A DNA stretch of 64,000 bases from Paragordius varius (GCA_964247055.1 OZ176055.1:4712001-4776000), one strand, 5' to 3'. Positions 48,817-62,313 are shown, counted from the first letter of the stretch. Numbers and translations are program-made. The notes: generated by a model not told the origin, from the letters alone.

Positions 48817-50687
48817 AAATATAATATTTTGGGGTTTTTTAAAAATTTTATCCACTTTCAGGTACTAAATTAACAATTCTTTAAGGTACTATATAATGAT
48901 ATATTAAAATTTATCATTTAGGACCCCTATGATTAATTATTACAGTAATTAAATAATATTTATTTTCATAAACAGATTATAACTTATACTCTTACTTTTA
49001 CAGTAAATATTGAAATACAGACAAAACGTTAAAAAAACAAAAACTAATATTTTTCAAAAGACATCCATACTTTTTTAAATCTTAATTTTTCCATATAAAT
49101 TATTTAACTACATTCGTAAAATATTTAATTGATTGTACCATATTTTATATTTAAAATTTTTAAAAAATTCGTTATATTTAAAAATAACAAAGTACATGGT
49201 CATTTTAGAATTTATTTGTCTTCTTATTTTAAGGTTAAGCATAACTTCAGTTTTTACTGCAATTATCGAAGTTAACCATCACATAAATATTTCTTTTTCT
49301 ATCATTCTGCATTTTGGCCGATTTTACGCATAAATAAAAATATTATTTATTTTATCGTAAAACAGCCTACTTGCATAATTCTCAAATTTGGATCCTAAAA
49401 TATCAAATTTAAACTAATTTTTGACTTAATAAGCGAGGAAATTTTATCGGAAGTTAAAAGGTATGTAATAGACCAATCAAATTTTAGTCTAAATTTTAAA
49501 AACCGAACAAAACGATCAAAACGTACTCTACCCAAACATGATTGCCATTAATTAATTAATTTGGTAAACTTTCATAGGATAATTATATAAAAGTTGGCTA
49601 AAGTAGGAGATGTAATTATTTAAACAAAAGGAATCAAAAATTATATGACACATTTTCCTAAGCATGATAGAAATCATATATAAATTTACAGTCATTTTTT
49701 AAAGATCCCTATCATAAGCGACATTAAGCTGTAAAGCTTTCGAATCAATTAATTTTTAAATCCGTTATTTTTATATACATATTACGATTATAGTTGAGTT
49801 TGGTAAGTAATGGACGCCAAATATATAAAATCCTATCACATATTGGCTATACTTTAAATAAAGGTAAAACTATGGTTGACTTTATATAATTGACAGTCTT
49901 TGAATATGTTGCGGTTTTTATAAAATCATTTATTAAATATTTTATGTTTATTTATATATCTATAAGGATTTTTACCTAAATGGGTAATGGGTATCAAAAT
50001 AGGTAATATCCATATGTATATCGAATATTAAATTATTTAATTATCAATCGTGAACGTTAATATAAAAGTTTTTATATTTTATTAATATAATCCCAATAAA
50101 ATGTAAATTTAGTCAATTTTAAATATGTAAACGGTAATTTTGTAATTTGTAATTAATATTAGTCCATCGAAAATCTAGATATGATGAATATACACATATT
50201 AAAAAAACACTAACATATTTTTTCTTAAACGCGGCTATCGTTAGATTAACTCTTATATTAATATTAGATAAATGAAATATACATCTATATTGACTTCTAA
50301 AGAATATAGCGCCTCATTTTATAATATTAATAAATTAATTTGAATAAAAAGAATATTGAAAAAAAGTGTATATGAAATATGCCATTTTTTGAGACGTGAA
50401 GATGTACTTTTTATTTTTTATTGATTAATTATTATTTATAGAATTATGATTATATAAGGATACTTTTTTTTTCATTTCATACATTTACACACGATCCTAA
50501 TTACTAAATTACCTGAAAAACTTTCAGCATTTTATCATCAATTTATCACTTGTTATTACGATTCCGTTTCTGCATCTTCAGCTAAAGTAAATATAATAAT
50601 AGTCAACTTTGTGAAAATGATTATTTTAACAAAATTTTCTCTATTATCCACCTAAAAAATAATAGTAAAACAATCTAAAAATTTATA

Positions 50688-52070
50688 ATGAATAAGAGTC
50701 AATCAATAACTACTAACTTAACGATATCGTCAATGGAAGACACGGAATCAGAAGACATAGGCATGCCGATTAATTTTATTGCAATGAAACCTTTGAAATG
50801 GGCAATTCCACTTTTAGGGTATGGAGGTACGGCGCTAATTTTAATAACATTTTTTACCAATATTTTTATCGTTATTGTATTGGTTCAAAGACATATGCGA
50901 TCTCCAACAAACACTCTTTTAGCTTGCATGGCTATAACTGATATGCTCACCGGATTATTCCCACTTCCCTGGATGATACATTTTTACATAAAAGGAGCTT
51001 ATAAAAATCCTGTAGGTTTGCATTGGTGCCGTTATTACTCAGTAGGGGTAATGCACATTCCCACAATATTTCACACAGCTTCTATTTGGTTGATTACAAC
51101 TTTGGCTATTCAAAGGTATATGTATGTATGCTATCCTAATACGGCAAAGAAATGGTGCACAATCCCTAAAGTCCTAATTTTCGTTGGTATCATATACATT
51201 CTTTCCTTCACATATAACTTTGCACGCTTCTTTGAACACATATACAGTATGAGGCGACTTTCTTGGAAACAGCAAATGACGCGATGGGGTTTCGCCCATT
51301 TACTCAATGTAAAAACAACAAATACTAAATCTATCGAACGTAACCAACATCTTAATTTTGGTGAAAATCAAAAACTAAAAAACTCGCTTGATATTACCAC
51401 ACTTCATTGCGCTTATACCACTGCCAAATGGCTCCGAGATTGGGAAAATGTATTTTATAATGTATATTATTGGTTCAGAGTCATATTTGTCCATGTTATT
51501 CCCTGCATTATCCTAGTCGTCCTAAACGGGTTATTGATTCACGCAATGAAAAAAGCAATCGAGAGGCGCAAACAAATACTGTTTAAAAATTACAAAAAAC
51601 ACATTAGGGTCAATGAAGAAATAAGTGAAAAGAAAAGGGATACATATTCAACAACGTACATGCTAGTCTTGGTAGTTTCAGTGTTTTTAATTGTGGAAAT
51701 TCCTTTGGGAATAATATTTATTCTTCATATAATACAGAATACATTTCTTATACAAGTGCTTAATTATGAAATTGCAGTTATTTTTTCAACCCTTATAGAC
51801 TTTTCCATTTTAGCTAGTTACCCTATTAATTTCTTTATATACTGCCGAATGAGTAGACAATTTCGCCAGACATTTAATCACCTTATGTCAAGACTGTTTC
51901 AATTCTGTAGAAATTTTGGGTCTGAAAATTTATCGCGATCATTTAATGGGTCCTATTTAATCAATGATACCACCAACACTCTCGAATTCACCCAGCAACC
52001 TCTAATCAGAGCAAAAGGCAAAACATGTGTTCTTACTAAAGACACTTCATTTATTACCAATAATTCATAA
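50688..52070 (+). CDS. SPR: Class A GPCR, sex-peptide/myoinhibitory-peptide receptor family, single exon
   Basis: Intronless 460-residue rhodopsin-class neuropeptide receptor. Membrane segments are at about 38-66, 75-100, 121-141, 160-182, 261-287, 322-348 and 362-386. Family marks are HMRSPTNTLLACMAITD in TM2, QRYMYVC (142-148) in place of DRY, FRVIFVHVIPCIILVVLN in TM5, MKKAIERRKQILF after TM5, VSVFLIVEIPLGI in TM6 and SYPINFFIYCRMSRQFRQTF at TM7/helix 8. The cysteine pair C114/C241 should form the usual TM3-ECL2 disulphide. Two N-glycosylation sites (NKS, NLT) lie in the N-terminus. The second extracellular loop is unusually long (about 184-255). Known relatives respond to myoinhibitory peptides and, in some flies, sex peptide, through Gi/o; the ligand here is inferred. 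Start: first ATG of the open frame, which gives a normal N-terminus. A polyadenylation-like AATAAA lies at 52091-52096. Confidence 0.9.
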   Translation: MNKSQSITTNLTISSMEDTESEDIGMPINFIAMKPLKWAIPLLGYGGTALILITFFTNIFIVIVLVQRHMRSPTNTLLACMAITDMLTGLFPLPWMIHFYIKGAYKNPVGLHWCRYYSVGVMHIPTIFHTASIWLITTLAIQRYMYVCYPNTAKKWCTIPKVLIFVGIIYILSFTYNFARFFEHIYSMRRLSWKQQMTRWGFAHLLNVKTTNTKSIERNQHLNFGENQKLKNSLDITTLHCAYTTAKWLRDWENVFYNVYYWFRVIFVHVIPCIILVVLNGLLIHAMKKAIERRKQILFKNYKKHIRVNEEISEKKRDTYSTTYMLVLVVSVFLIVEIPLGIIFILHIIQNTFLIQVLNYEIAVIFSTLIDFSILASYPINFFIYCRMSRQFRQTFNHLMSRLFQFCRNFGSENLSRSFNGSYLINDTTNTLEFTQQPLIRAKGKTCVLTKDTSFITNNS

Positions 52071-53413
52071 TAATCTTTATCAAAATAATCAATAAAGATT
52101 AAAACGCATGAATAATTCTAATTTACATTTGAAAATTATTTGCAATGATGCCTCGTCTACTCTCAGTGCACACATTTTTTGTCATGCATAAAACTATTTT
52201 TTAATATTAAATTTCAACTTGTTAACATATGTAAGACGTGCCTTTACATTAAAACATTAATATAATTTGGCATTTTGGAATAAATATTTTTAAGCACTAT
52301 AAATTTTAAACGTCTAAACATAGTTTTTCGTTTGTTACGCTCCAAAACCAATAAACAAAAATAAGACATTAATAAAGTTTTATTATAAATAAATTGTTAA
52401 GCTATGTCTAATATGATAAATAATTATTTAATTTTAATTTAACCATCTTTAATATGGGAAATAGATAAATAGTTTTTATTTAACATTAAATATTACTTCA
52501 AACCTAATATCAAGTTTTTTTACAAATAATATATTTATTGATACATCAAGTGGTATTGGATAAATAATGAAGTTTTTTAGTATTTTTTAATAAAAGCAAA
52601 AATAATTTGGTGAAAGCAATATTAAAAATTAACTCAAATTCAGGCAGTCGACTGGTTTTAATTTTTTGGATGCAATCCTATATAAAAATCAAAATGGCCA
52701 AAACTTTGATGTTGATGAAACATTAAATATACCTGAATATCCTGAGAGATAAATAATAAATGAAGAATACGACTAAAATATTTACTCAATAATTTCAACT
52801 ATAATAATTTTCGACATATATGTTGTCTAACCCATAAGTGTCTTTTATTATTATATAAAATTTACAATTTGACTACAAAATAGGATCATTTATTAATTAA
52901 ATGATTAAGATATTTATTACGAAAATGCTTTGGTTATAAAATACTGTGCGTATATATGGTTAGGCAAATATATTTGTTGACAAAAAGAATTGTATACCAT
53001 TTACAGTTCAAATTCACCCTTGAGCAATTCAAATTCCCCCTTGAACAATACAAATTTACCCTCGAACAATTTTCACCCTAAAATAAATTATTTTAAAATC
53101 AAAAATTACCTATATTTTTTTATATTTTTATAAATGAAATTTTGTTTAAAATTAATATAATACTGAAAAAATAATAAACTATGCCATAAGAATATATTTT
53201 ATATTAATGATGAGTTATATTAGCCCGAAAATACTAAATTATTTTTAAAGTGAATTTGAATTGTTCAAGGGTGAATTTGAATTGTAAATGGATATATGCA
53301 AAATATAGCTAAATAATTTATATTCCGAATTTATCTCTGGATATATATTATTATAATTTTCAAAAAGATATATTAAGTTGCATTATTTTTTTGAGGACAT
53401 ATGTATATATCTT
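52071..53413. other. Intergenic stretch between the convergent GPCR and ETF-QO genes
   Basis: It holds the 3' ends of two convergent genes and MITE C3 (52995-53292). Nothing else is recognised. Confidence 0.5.
52995..53292. mobile_element. Family-C MITE, copy C3
   Basis: The left end is TACCATTTACAGTTCAAATT; the right end, ATTGTAAATGGA, has lost one base of the GGTA end. TA duplications are at 52993-52994 and 53293-53294. Three minisatellite units remain on the left and two on the right, so it is shorter than C1 and C2. The centre carries AAAATCAAAAATTACCTATA, as in C2. Confidence 0.88.
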
Positions 53414-56400
53414 TTACATGCCATCATAAGAAGGGCCGCCACCCCCTTCAGGCGCGACCCAATCAATATTAGCGGTGGGATCTTTAATATCACAAGTTTT
53501 GCAATGAATGCAATTTTGAGCGTTAATTTGTAGTTTTACCTTAGAAAAGCTGTTCTCATTCTTGTCATCAGCATTTTCCACAGGTACGTATTCGTAAACA
53601 ACTAAAAAACAACAACAATGGTTTTATAGAACTTAAATTATTCAAAACATATGTATATATATTACCAATTTAATCAACAAGTTCAAGTTATATTTTTAAA
53701 CATATTGAACATACATTACCTATAGTAATGGACCTTATTATCACAAAAAATGGAAGATATTGCAACATAAAACTGATAAAAATTATTATCTTATATTTGA
53801 AGGTTATGAAATATGCTCAAATATCCAGAAGAAAAAATTAAAAACTAAACAGTAAAAAATAATTCAAGGTAAAAACCAATATTATACAATTTTTTAAAAA
53901 GACCTCCATACTTTTTACCATCCTTTTCCTGCATATATAATTAAAACTTGAAATGTGTAATTGAGTATGTAATTTACATTTTTATGCATCATTTTAATAC
54001 AAAAATTAAAATTGCTGTATAGAAAGTAGGGTTGTATTTGTGTTATTACAATTCGTCTGTATAATCAAATTTTATTGTATTAATAATATTAAATAGAACT
54101 TCTGAAAAACGCGTTTAGCAATCATCATTTCAAAATTAAAAAAACCGATTAGGTAAAAAGTTAAAATTTAATAAAAAAGAAATGGGCTAAATTTATAAGA
54201 AAAATACTTTTCATTGTAAAAGAAAAAATATTAAAAAAGAATTTTTTTTCGCTTCATGCCGTCGGTGTCCAACCGTTTTTATTTTAAAAGCTGTTTTAAA
54301 AACTATTTTATCTCGCTTTTTTAATTAAACAAATTATTGTATTGTAAATAATCGAGTGAAATATATTACATGCAGGACAATATCTCCCTTCAGGACCGGC
54401 ATATATACTCCAATTTACAATTTCAGGGACCTATAATAATAGATTCAACGAATTAAAATATATATTCTTCCCATTTTAAAATTTTTAAAATAGCGATACA
54501 TATTTGTATAAGTCTATATTTATAGTGTTTTACAAAAATGCTCTCACACCCTTTTAAATTTAAAACATTTTCGATTTTTTAGGTCCAAAGCATAATTATT
54601 TTTTTTTCTTACCTTTTCACATTTATAATAGAGCTTACGTTAATTTTATTTTTCGAGTTTAATATCAACATGGCACAGATTATATAGAATAATATAAACA
54701 ACATAAGATAAAATAAATGATAAAAATCAGCTAGCTTTATTATGCATTAAAAAAACATTGTGGTATCAATAATTATGGTGTGCTAATTATTTCATAAATT
54801 ATTTTAAAATATACATTTTTATTTATGAGTTTTACATATAACATCGATTCTTTGGGTACTTGATTTAATTAGATTAAATATTATTTAATGCGAAAAACGA
54901 AGGAGTCTCAATTTGGATAAATTTACACTATGTATTTACTTTTTGATTTGAGCAGCACTAAAATAAGCGTCAACCGCCAAATCATAAATATTTGAGTGTT
55001 CTTTCAAATAATATTATAAAATCGATTCTATTAACTTTCCAAAACATAAAATATATAATTACATGATCATTTTTCAGGGTTAAATGACAAGGTTGATCAC
55101 TATTGTGATTGGTGCCAGTCAAAGCAACGGAAGACAAAATATCAAATGTTTGAATGTTGTTCGGTTTTGGGTAATAGGAATCGGAAGATCGTTTAGATTT
55201 GGCTTTTCCCGCAGATTCAAGACATTGATTATCTAAATCTATTAAATAAATTCTTCGATTGTTATTAGAACTTAAAAATGGTGGCTTTTAACTATAAATA
55301 ATATTTTAAAGCTATGATAATATCGAATAGACGTAACACTGCAAAGACGATTAACTGAAAGGGTTATTGGAGGATGTCCCAACTCAAACTGAACGGCGAT
55401 TCGGAGAAGCCCAATACGTATCACGAAAAACTATGACCCAATAATTTTGATAACGTCAAATCGAAAATCGCAAAGCGAGTTGTGAAATACTGTGCGTCAC
55501 GAAATGAAATTATTTTTAAGCCGAATTTTGATGGGTGGTGTGGCTTTATTTTGTAAATCCAGAGCCAATTAAATTGTGACTTTTACCTTGCCAAGCCAAT
55601 CCATCAACAACAAGGCCAAATCGCTTCGGCAAAAGACCATGCTTTGTGTTTAATGGAACCAGAGAGGTATTCGCTTAATACACGTTATCGCCAACGAATG
55701 ATAGAAACCGGCGAAAGAATCGAAAAACTCACAGATTCGAGCAATGGTTTCTTCATGACAATGCTCTCTATAACACAGCAACACCAAAGAACACCTCAAA
55801 ATGCATTAGAGGTGAAATCGTTCCGCATCCGTCCGTAACTCTGTTGAGCTGGCGCTATCTGCCTATCGCATTAATGGACCATAAACTCGCAGCGCAACAC
55901 TTCAATAATTTGGAAAACGTTGTCTTGAAAATGGTTAGCCGTGAAAGAAATTTTTTGTGGGATGCGTTTATATATTACCAGAAAAATGGATGAAATGTCA
56001 AAGATGATGATTTTTTGAAAAAATCTCTCTTTTAACTATATTTTCTAATAGTTTTATTTGTTTTTAATTAAATTACACTTCTAAATAAAAGAACAACCTT
56101 TATGGTATAATGTCCAAGGCTCGCGTCCTCGGCCCATATAAAATATTAGGCCAGTATAGAGAATACCACCAAAAATGCCTAATGTCTTCGTTTCGAAAGA
56201 GGGTTTAATGTTTCGAGTGGCATACATTTCCGACCAAACCCAGCTTTCACGGATTCGTTTTTCATATATTAAGGGTTCGGAATCTGGTTAATATATTTAA
56301 TATGCGTTTCATCAATCGTAATGCACAAATTGTATACCTCAAGAAATATTATATATTTTAAATAACCAAAAATTCAAGATATCTTACAACTGCATTCAAC

Positions 56401-59400
56401 TATGTATAATTAGAGTCGAATTAACAAATTTTTAATAGCAATGTCATAGAAATGTCATAAGTGAAACTTAAACAAAATGAATGAATTTATAAATTTAGGA
56501 ATACTAAAATAAAAAAACGCAGTTGATTTTAATTAAACGATGTTAATAAGAGAAGATGAAGTTAATGGACAGATTAAAATAGGTTTGAGTAAATTTTCTA
56601 AAAACAAGAAATTACCACATATATTATAAAATTAGTAGATATATTATTTAGAAAAATAATTTAAGTATTAAATTTATTCAAAAAAATTGAAAAGCAATTT
56701 ATAATAATTATAATAATAATTACATCCATCACAAGAGCTTTGCTCAATGTAATTCAAGTCCTCTTCTGGGATTTCAGAGGTTCGTAGTTTAGGGAAAATT
56801 GTATCAAACATACTTTCTGCAGCGATCATTCCAGATTTCATTGCATTATGTGTACCTTTGATTTTGGCAACGTTTAAAAAACCGGAAGCACATCCACTTA
56901 AACAACCGCCGGGAAATGTTAGTCTTGGAATGGACTATAATAAATACAGTAAAAAAACGTAAAATTTAAAGAGAAATATACGGCAATCATATCGTTTTGG
57001 CTGCTAATAATAACAAACTGATCAAAACGGGACTTTTTGCGATTCGTTCAAGATCGTCTGCCTTAATATGAGAAAAACATCAAATACTTTTTTTAATTTA
57101 TACTCTAGGAATATGGATGACTCTCCATTTATAAAGAGTACAATCTAAAGAGGCTTATTACCCTGATGAAGTTTAACGGTAACTCGGCAATGAATCCTTT
57201 TATTATAAAAGTTGAGTCTTCCGCAAAACTTCAGTTGTTAGGGGAACAGTACCTATGCCACAGGAAAACAAAAGATAAGTCCCTTTTATACTAAATTTAT
57301 GTTATTTAATAAGCTTTTAACCATATATTCTTATTAACTTTATTTGGGTTATTGTCTGCTCGGTAAAATTGTAGTCGTTGACGTTTTATATAATTAAAAC
57401 TAATATCTCTTATCAACAACTCATTTAGTAACAAACCTCTAATCCAAAAATCAAACAATAAATTGTTCTTTCAAAAGCGCAGGTTATGGACGGTATATTT
57501 TTTATTTCCTTTATCAAATTAGAAAAAAATCTAAACATGACAATATTATATATATACGAAAATTTGCAATCATATAAATTAAAGTTTTAAAAGTTTTTCT
57601 CCCAATACATATATAGCTCATGGTACTCTGACAATCGGTCACCAATCGTACGGGGTGTACCCCGTGCTATTCTTATTGTCAATTGGTAACATATATAGCA
57701 GTTATATAGAAAACAGAGTTTAAAAAAAGTAGATCTTTTAAAGACGTCGATATAGTTTACATACTAAATTAAACTAAATATAAATTAAACACTTTCATCA
57801 CCATAAAGATGTGATATAGCGGTTTTCATAAAAGATACCTAATATAGCGCCTTTAAAAAATTTTAGCCTTATATAAAAAAAAATGTTAATTTTCACTAAA
57901 GCAGAAGCTCCGTATAATTTTAAAACACCCGATATACATTATAAATACTTTTTCAAACAATTCGATGCAGAAAAAAGATCTATCATCTCAGATTTTTGAA
58001 TTAGGGATTTTTTACTCGAACTTGATTATATATTTGGCGCCGTTATTCACCGGCTTTAGGGCATAAAAATTCCCAAATCAAAAATGAGTCGATATATCTT
58101 GTATTTGTTTATATACATATATTGGATGTTTTGTAAAATTACGCAACTTCCGCTTTAGTGCAAATTATTGGAACATTTTTTATATAAGGCTTAATTTTTT
58201 TGAAGCTAATAAAATGGGTAATCTCTATATACGAAGTTAATATATGATAATTTTTATAAAAATTAAAATCTTTTACGCTATACTAACAAGTTTTATGATT
58301 CAAATTTGACGCCAAAGGGCGTTTTTTAGCTTGTATTTTTGTAAGTCTTTCTAGGGCTCCCAAAAAAGGTAAACTCTTTATTGATAATATTTTAGATATA
58401 TAGATAGATGGCTGTTGTCAAAGAATCCCTTGGCATCCCGTCGTGACGGGGTTTATGTGTTCGATCATTGCATTGAAGGAATTTTGTTTAACCAATCCCC
58501 GGCTTTTATGTTTTTGGTCAGTAGGTCTTGGGTAATGTTATTATCCCATGTTATTGCTGGACGACCAACTCTGTTTTGTTTGTTTGGCTTGAAATTTGTT
58601 TATTTTTTATGCAATTATCATTATCTAATCTTTGCATATGACCGTAGTACGAGCCTACGGATTTGGATTTGTTTATGATGAGAAACTGTTCGCTTTTGTG
58701 TATTTTTCATTCTTTGTTCCATACTTTCCAGCATATCTTTTACTTATTTGTCATGATTCTCAGGCATATATTAAAAGAGGCCTAACGCCAATCAGGTATA
58801 TTTTAAGAATATATGTTTGTTGGATATGTGCTTATATTGGAATAATATATGATCAATGTGATAATAATTTGCGTTTAGATTTCTCATTATGATATATTTA
58901 AACAAAAAATTTAGTTGAAGCGTTTACATCTATTATATTTAAAATTTTGTTTGACCTAATGTGCGACAAAAATACCATTTTTAATTTTGGCTAATAACAT
59001 AAAAATTTGAATAACTTTTTATAAAATTTTAACTGCGTATCATTTTGATATTCATTATTCTGAAACATTTAGCTATCGAAGGGTATGTGATTGATTAACC
59101 TTTATTTTTCGATCCCCATTTTTGCCGCATAGTGTTATGGAAAGTTTTCTTCGCATCACTTTTTAACTCTAAATAATGCGTACATTGTTTAATAAGGTCT
59201 TGAAAAATAAACAATCAATACTATCCGTATGATTATATATTATTCTAAAAACAACAATGTTTTCGATTAAAGAGAAATGATGTTTTTGAGGGCCTTATAT
59301 ACTTTTAAACTATCATGTTAAAAATCTGATAATTTAATCTTTTTTTCTACCATAGTGCATAATTATTTTTTATGTACAGTTGATATGATTTTTTTTGAAT

Positions 59401-62313
59401 ATTTATATTGATTTTAAATAATTGCGGTTTGTAAAATTAATTTACAACCTATATAACACTTAATAGGGCATAAATATTAATCGAATCATTTTGACTTTTA
59501 CTAAAGTATGATTCGTTGGATAACATATTTGTGTAAAAACCACATTTTGTTAGTAATTTTTTAAACATTGCAAAAAGTTAAAGCGTCCTTCCAAATTTTT
59601 TTGAGATTGGGTCAAATAATTCATATATATCACCCAAATTTTTTGCTGCCAAATATTATTTTTCACATTTTTATGAAATTATTAATAATAATATATAGTC
59701 AAATCTCTTTTTATACATTAGACAAGACCGCATAAAAACGTTACATAAAAAGCTTAAAAATTCAAATTACACAAAAATAGGCAGGTGATCCTATTTCTAA
59801 AAAGTGCAAACGGTTAAATCTATAGAATAAAAATAAAAAAATAATTAATATTAAAATGCATTTGAAGTTTAATGGCAACATTCATGATATTTTTAATTTA
59901 TCACTATTTTTCTCAAGCGGTCTTATAATGTTAAGAAAATATTTTTTAAAAATAGCCGAAATACTATAAAAGGTAATATTATATACAATTTTTTCGTGAA
60001 AAAAGGCTAAATATATAAAACAAAAAATAAATGCTGATATTTTGAGCGCATGTTATGTACTTTGCATGTCCCCTAGATTATAATAAAAGTATACTTGATA
60101 ACCACCTTCATTCAGGGCTCTGGCCCCGTATCCAATGCGTTTAACGCCTTCGCCTGACAACAGGCGCAAAAAGTGTGGATGCGTTTTCATTTTTTGGAAT
60201 TCGCGGAAAGTGTTGATGTACGGATCATGATAATCCAATCCAATCACCATGCCCAATGCTACCAAATGTTGTTTAGTTGTGCTGTTTGGATCATGCCCCA
60301 AATGGTAAACAAATGATCCTCCGTATGTTCGATAATCCTTTAAAGTTGTGTAGACACATATATTATTATTTTGACTCATAATAATAAATGGAGTGTATTA
60401 CACAAGAAATATTAACTTAATTCATGTGCAAAACATTTAAACTTATGATTACACAGAAAAATAAAACAAAATATGATTGGGGGCTAAAATTATATATATT
60501 TTAAATGCTTTAGCTTGGGAATTTTGAGGTTAACGAGGATAGTTTACAGATTTAAACAAAATAAAGAATTTATTTATTTTTTCCTAGTAGGAAACAAAAA
60601 ATTAAATATCATTATATGGCCCATGAAACCTTGCCTGCCAGGGTTGACATGATCGTGAAAGTAAGTGAAAATCGAGCTCTGGCATATGAACACATTTAAA
60701 CGATGTATCAATACTGAATCAGCGAGAGTAATTTACTCAAAAATATCTAATAAAAAATAATTACCCTTAAGATACACAGCATAATTACTTTAATATAATT
60801 GTAGAATCCTTACAAAGTAGGTACTTAATTAAACTATCTATTACAATACTCACAAAACGGTTATATTAATTACCAAAGGAAATCCTATTGTGTGTTCAAC
60901 CAATCCAGGACGATGATTTGATGAATTAACCTCCCATAACTCTTTATAGCCAATCCCAAATGTTTGCGGTTGAGGATTAAAGTTTTGTCCACGTAATTTT
61001 TGCCCTAAAAAATATTACTAATATATAAAATAACCTAAAATTTTCAAAAGATAACATTATGTAAATAAATATGCTTTGATAAAATCCAATAAAGTTTCAT
61101 TAAAACATATTATCGACAAAACCCTTTTCACCAAAAATTGTTTATCTACAAACAGTATATAAAAAATAATTATTGCATTCTACAAAACCAAAATAATATC
61201 CAAATTGAGATCGGAATAAATATAATAAAGTATATCAACAAATATAAAATAACTATAACCCAATTAATTATATTAAAATATAATATTGCAGGAAATGTTA
61301 TAATTTTAGAGAAGTAAGTTATCGTTCTTGATTTATAAATAAAGTATTACTCGTTTAAAATAACATCAAACCGCTAATATAAGATATATAAACTTTCATC
61401 CAATTAGTTTCGACATAAGTCAAAAAATGTTCCAAAAAAATGAAACATATCTATTAAATTAATTCTATATATACATTTATCATCCACGCAAATAAAAAAA
61501 TGGATGCCACCAAACACTAAATCCCATAAATTCTGTAATTGGAAATCTTATAATAGGCAGTCATAATTAAATACGAGATGACATGTACTGATACTTTTAA
61601 TTTATAATAAACCAGCCAAATCCGGTACATAACTGATCCAGCACCATAACATAGGCCTTTCAACATAAAAACCGCTAAAAATAAAAATTAGAAAATATCT
61701 TAATAATTTTTTTTGAATATATATTGAAACATGGTCGCCACTAATTTTGTAAGACGTTTTATTTGCAGATTTTTTTCGAAGTTATAAGTATGCTTTCTAC
61801 ATTTATAAAAAATTCATTACGCAGCATTTTATAGGAATGCATATTAATTAACTATAACAAAATGATTAGTGTCATTTAAAAAATTTAAGTAAAGTTATTG
61901 AAAAAATTATTAAAATTTCCTTATTAATTTAAAAAATGGTATATAATATTTATTGAATTGATCCATATATTACATAGTATACACTTACGCCGTGAAAGTA
62001 ATTTAGTATTTTTAAAGGACGATATAATAATGATGATACCTAAATCATATAGTTTTAGATCGACATTGGATAAAGGAGCAGATATGCTTGATTTATATAA
62101 AGGGGATGCCATGAGCCGTTTAGTGAGATGTCCTCGAGCGCCTTCAGCGAAAAGAGTCAGTTTTGCACGAATTTCCATTCCTCTTTCAAAAGAGGCTTTT
62201 GGGGAACCATCTTGAGCGATTCCGACATCGTTTGTTGCAATGCCTCGGACATACCTCACTTCATTCAAGCGGTCATTGATATCGGAAATTCCGTCATCAT
62301 TGTCATATAATAT
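53414..62313 (-). CDS. ETFDH: Electron transfer flavoprotein-ubiquinone oxidoreductase (ETF-QO), N-terminus beyond the window
   Basis: Inner-mitochondrial-membrane FAD/4Fe-4S enzyme that passes electrons from ETF to ubiquinone. Exons (minus): 62313-62040, 61004-60874, 60337-60095, 56934-56724, 56283-56098, 55232-55063, 54430-54370, 53601-53414. They total 1464 nt, 487 residues plus stop, all GT-AG and in phase. Exon 6 could start at 55238 instead. Family text in order: [139 protein letters not shown] and [14 protein letters not shown]. The ferredoxin-like end carries the cluster cysteines (YCPA plus NCIHCKTC) and finishes [13 protein letters not shown]. The FAD-binding N-terminal third and mitochondrial targeting sequence must lie beyond 64000. 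A 25-residue extra stretch follows GHLTKRL. Introns carry a mariner and LINE remnant. Confidence 0.96.
55330..56015 (+). pseudogene. mariner-family transposase pseudogene in an ETF-QO intron
   Basis: Broken plus-strand frames follow mariner order. A helix-turn-helix-like [20 protein letters not shown] (55370-55430) is followed by an AKP...R.KTMLCV segment (55597-55650) and [16 protein letters not shown] (55687-55734). FLHDNA (55750-55768) carries the second catalytic Asp, and a C-terminal LPEKWMKCQ (55973-56000) completes the series. Frameshifts and stops separate the pieces. It is antisense to ETF-QO. Inverted ends were not found. Confidence 0.85.
57845..58235. repeat. Family-H inverted-repeat element, copy 1
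   Basis: The left arm TTAGCCTTATATAAAAAAAA, then CACTAAAGCAGAAGCTCCGT, is mirrored by the right arm at about 58130-58205 (CTTCCGCTTTAGTGCAAATT, TTTTTTATATAAGGCTTAAT). The centre contains a TTAGGG...GGCTTTAGGGCATAA region also present at 62650-62960. It is non-coding, inside an ETF-QO intron. Confidence 0.75.
58410..58900 (-). pseudogene. LINE (RTE/CR1-like) C-terminal remnant
   Basis: On the minus strand, a [11 protein letters not shown] segment (matching the R-P-LxYGxExW region of LINE proteins) is followed by [16 protein letters not shown] (about 58650-58600). [20 protein letters not shown] (58570-58510) and [11 protein letters not shown] complete the series, all in the usual order for this class. 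Stops interrupt it. It sits in the 3.2-kb ETF-QO intron in the gene's sense orientation. Confidence 0.75.

Larger units (their letters stand above)
45140..50687. other. Long gene-free stretch upstream of the GPCR gene
   Basis: It holds repeat G copy 2 (47240-47990) and a family-D MITE (about 48617-48816). A plus-strand open frame at 46095-46346 (with a KLTNVEQTFRKCL segment) is unrecognised, and I could not support it as a gene. The GPCR promoter should lie at the right end; no promoter element can be assigned confidently. Confidence 0.45.

Noticed and set aside
57650-57665. Small G+C-rich palindrome ACGGGGTGTACCCCGT as a possible terminator or operator
   Set aside because: It lies inside a eukaryotic intron, with only a rough longer inverted repeat around it. 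It is more likely a degraded MITE centre.
61601-61680. Possible extra ETF-QO exon on the minus strand with good splice-like edges
   Set aside because: Its translation does not match ETF-QO, and the flanking exons already join in phase without it.
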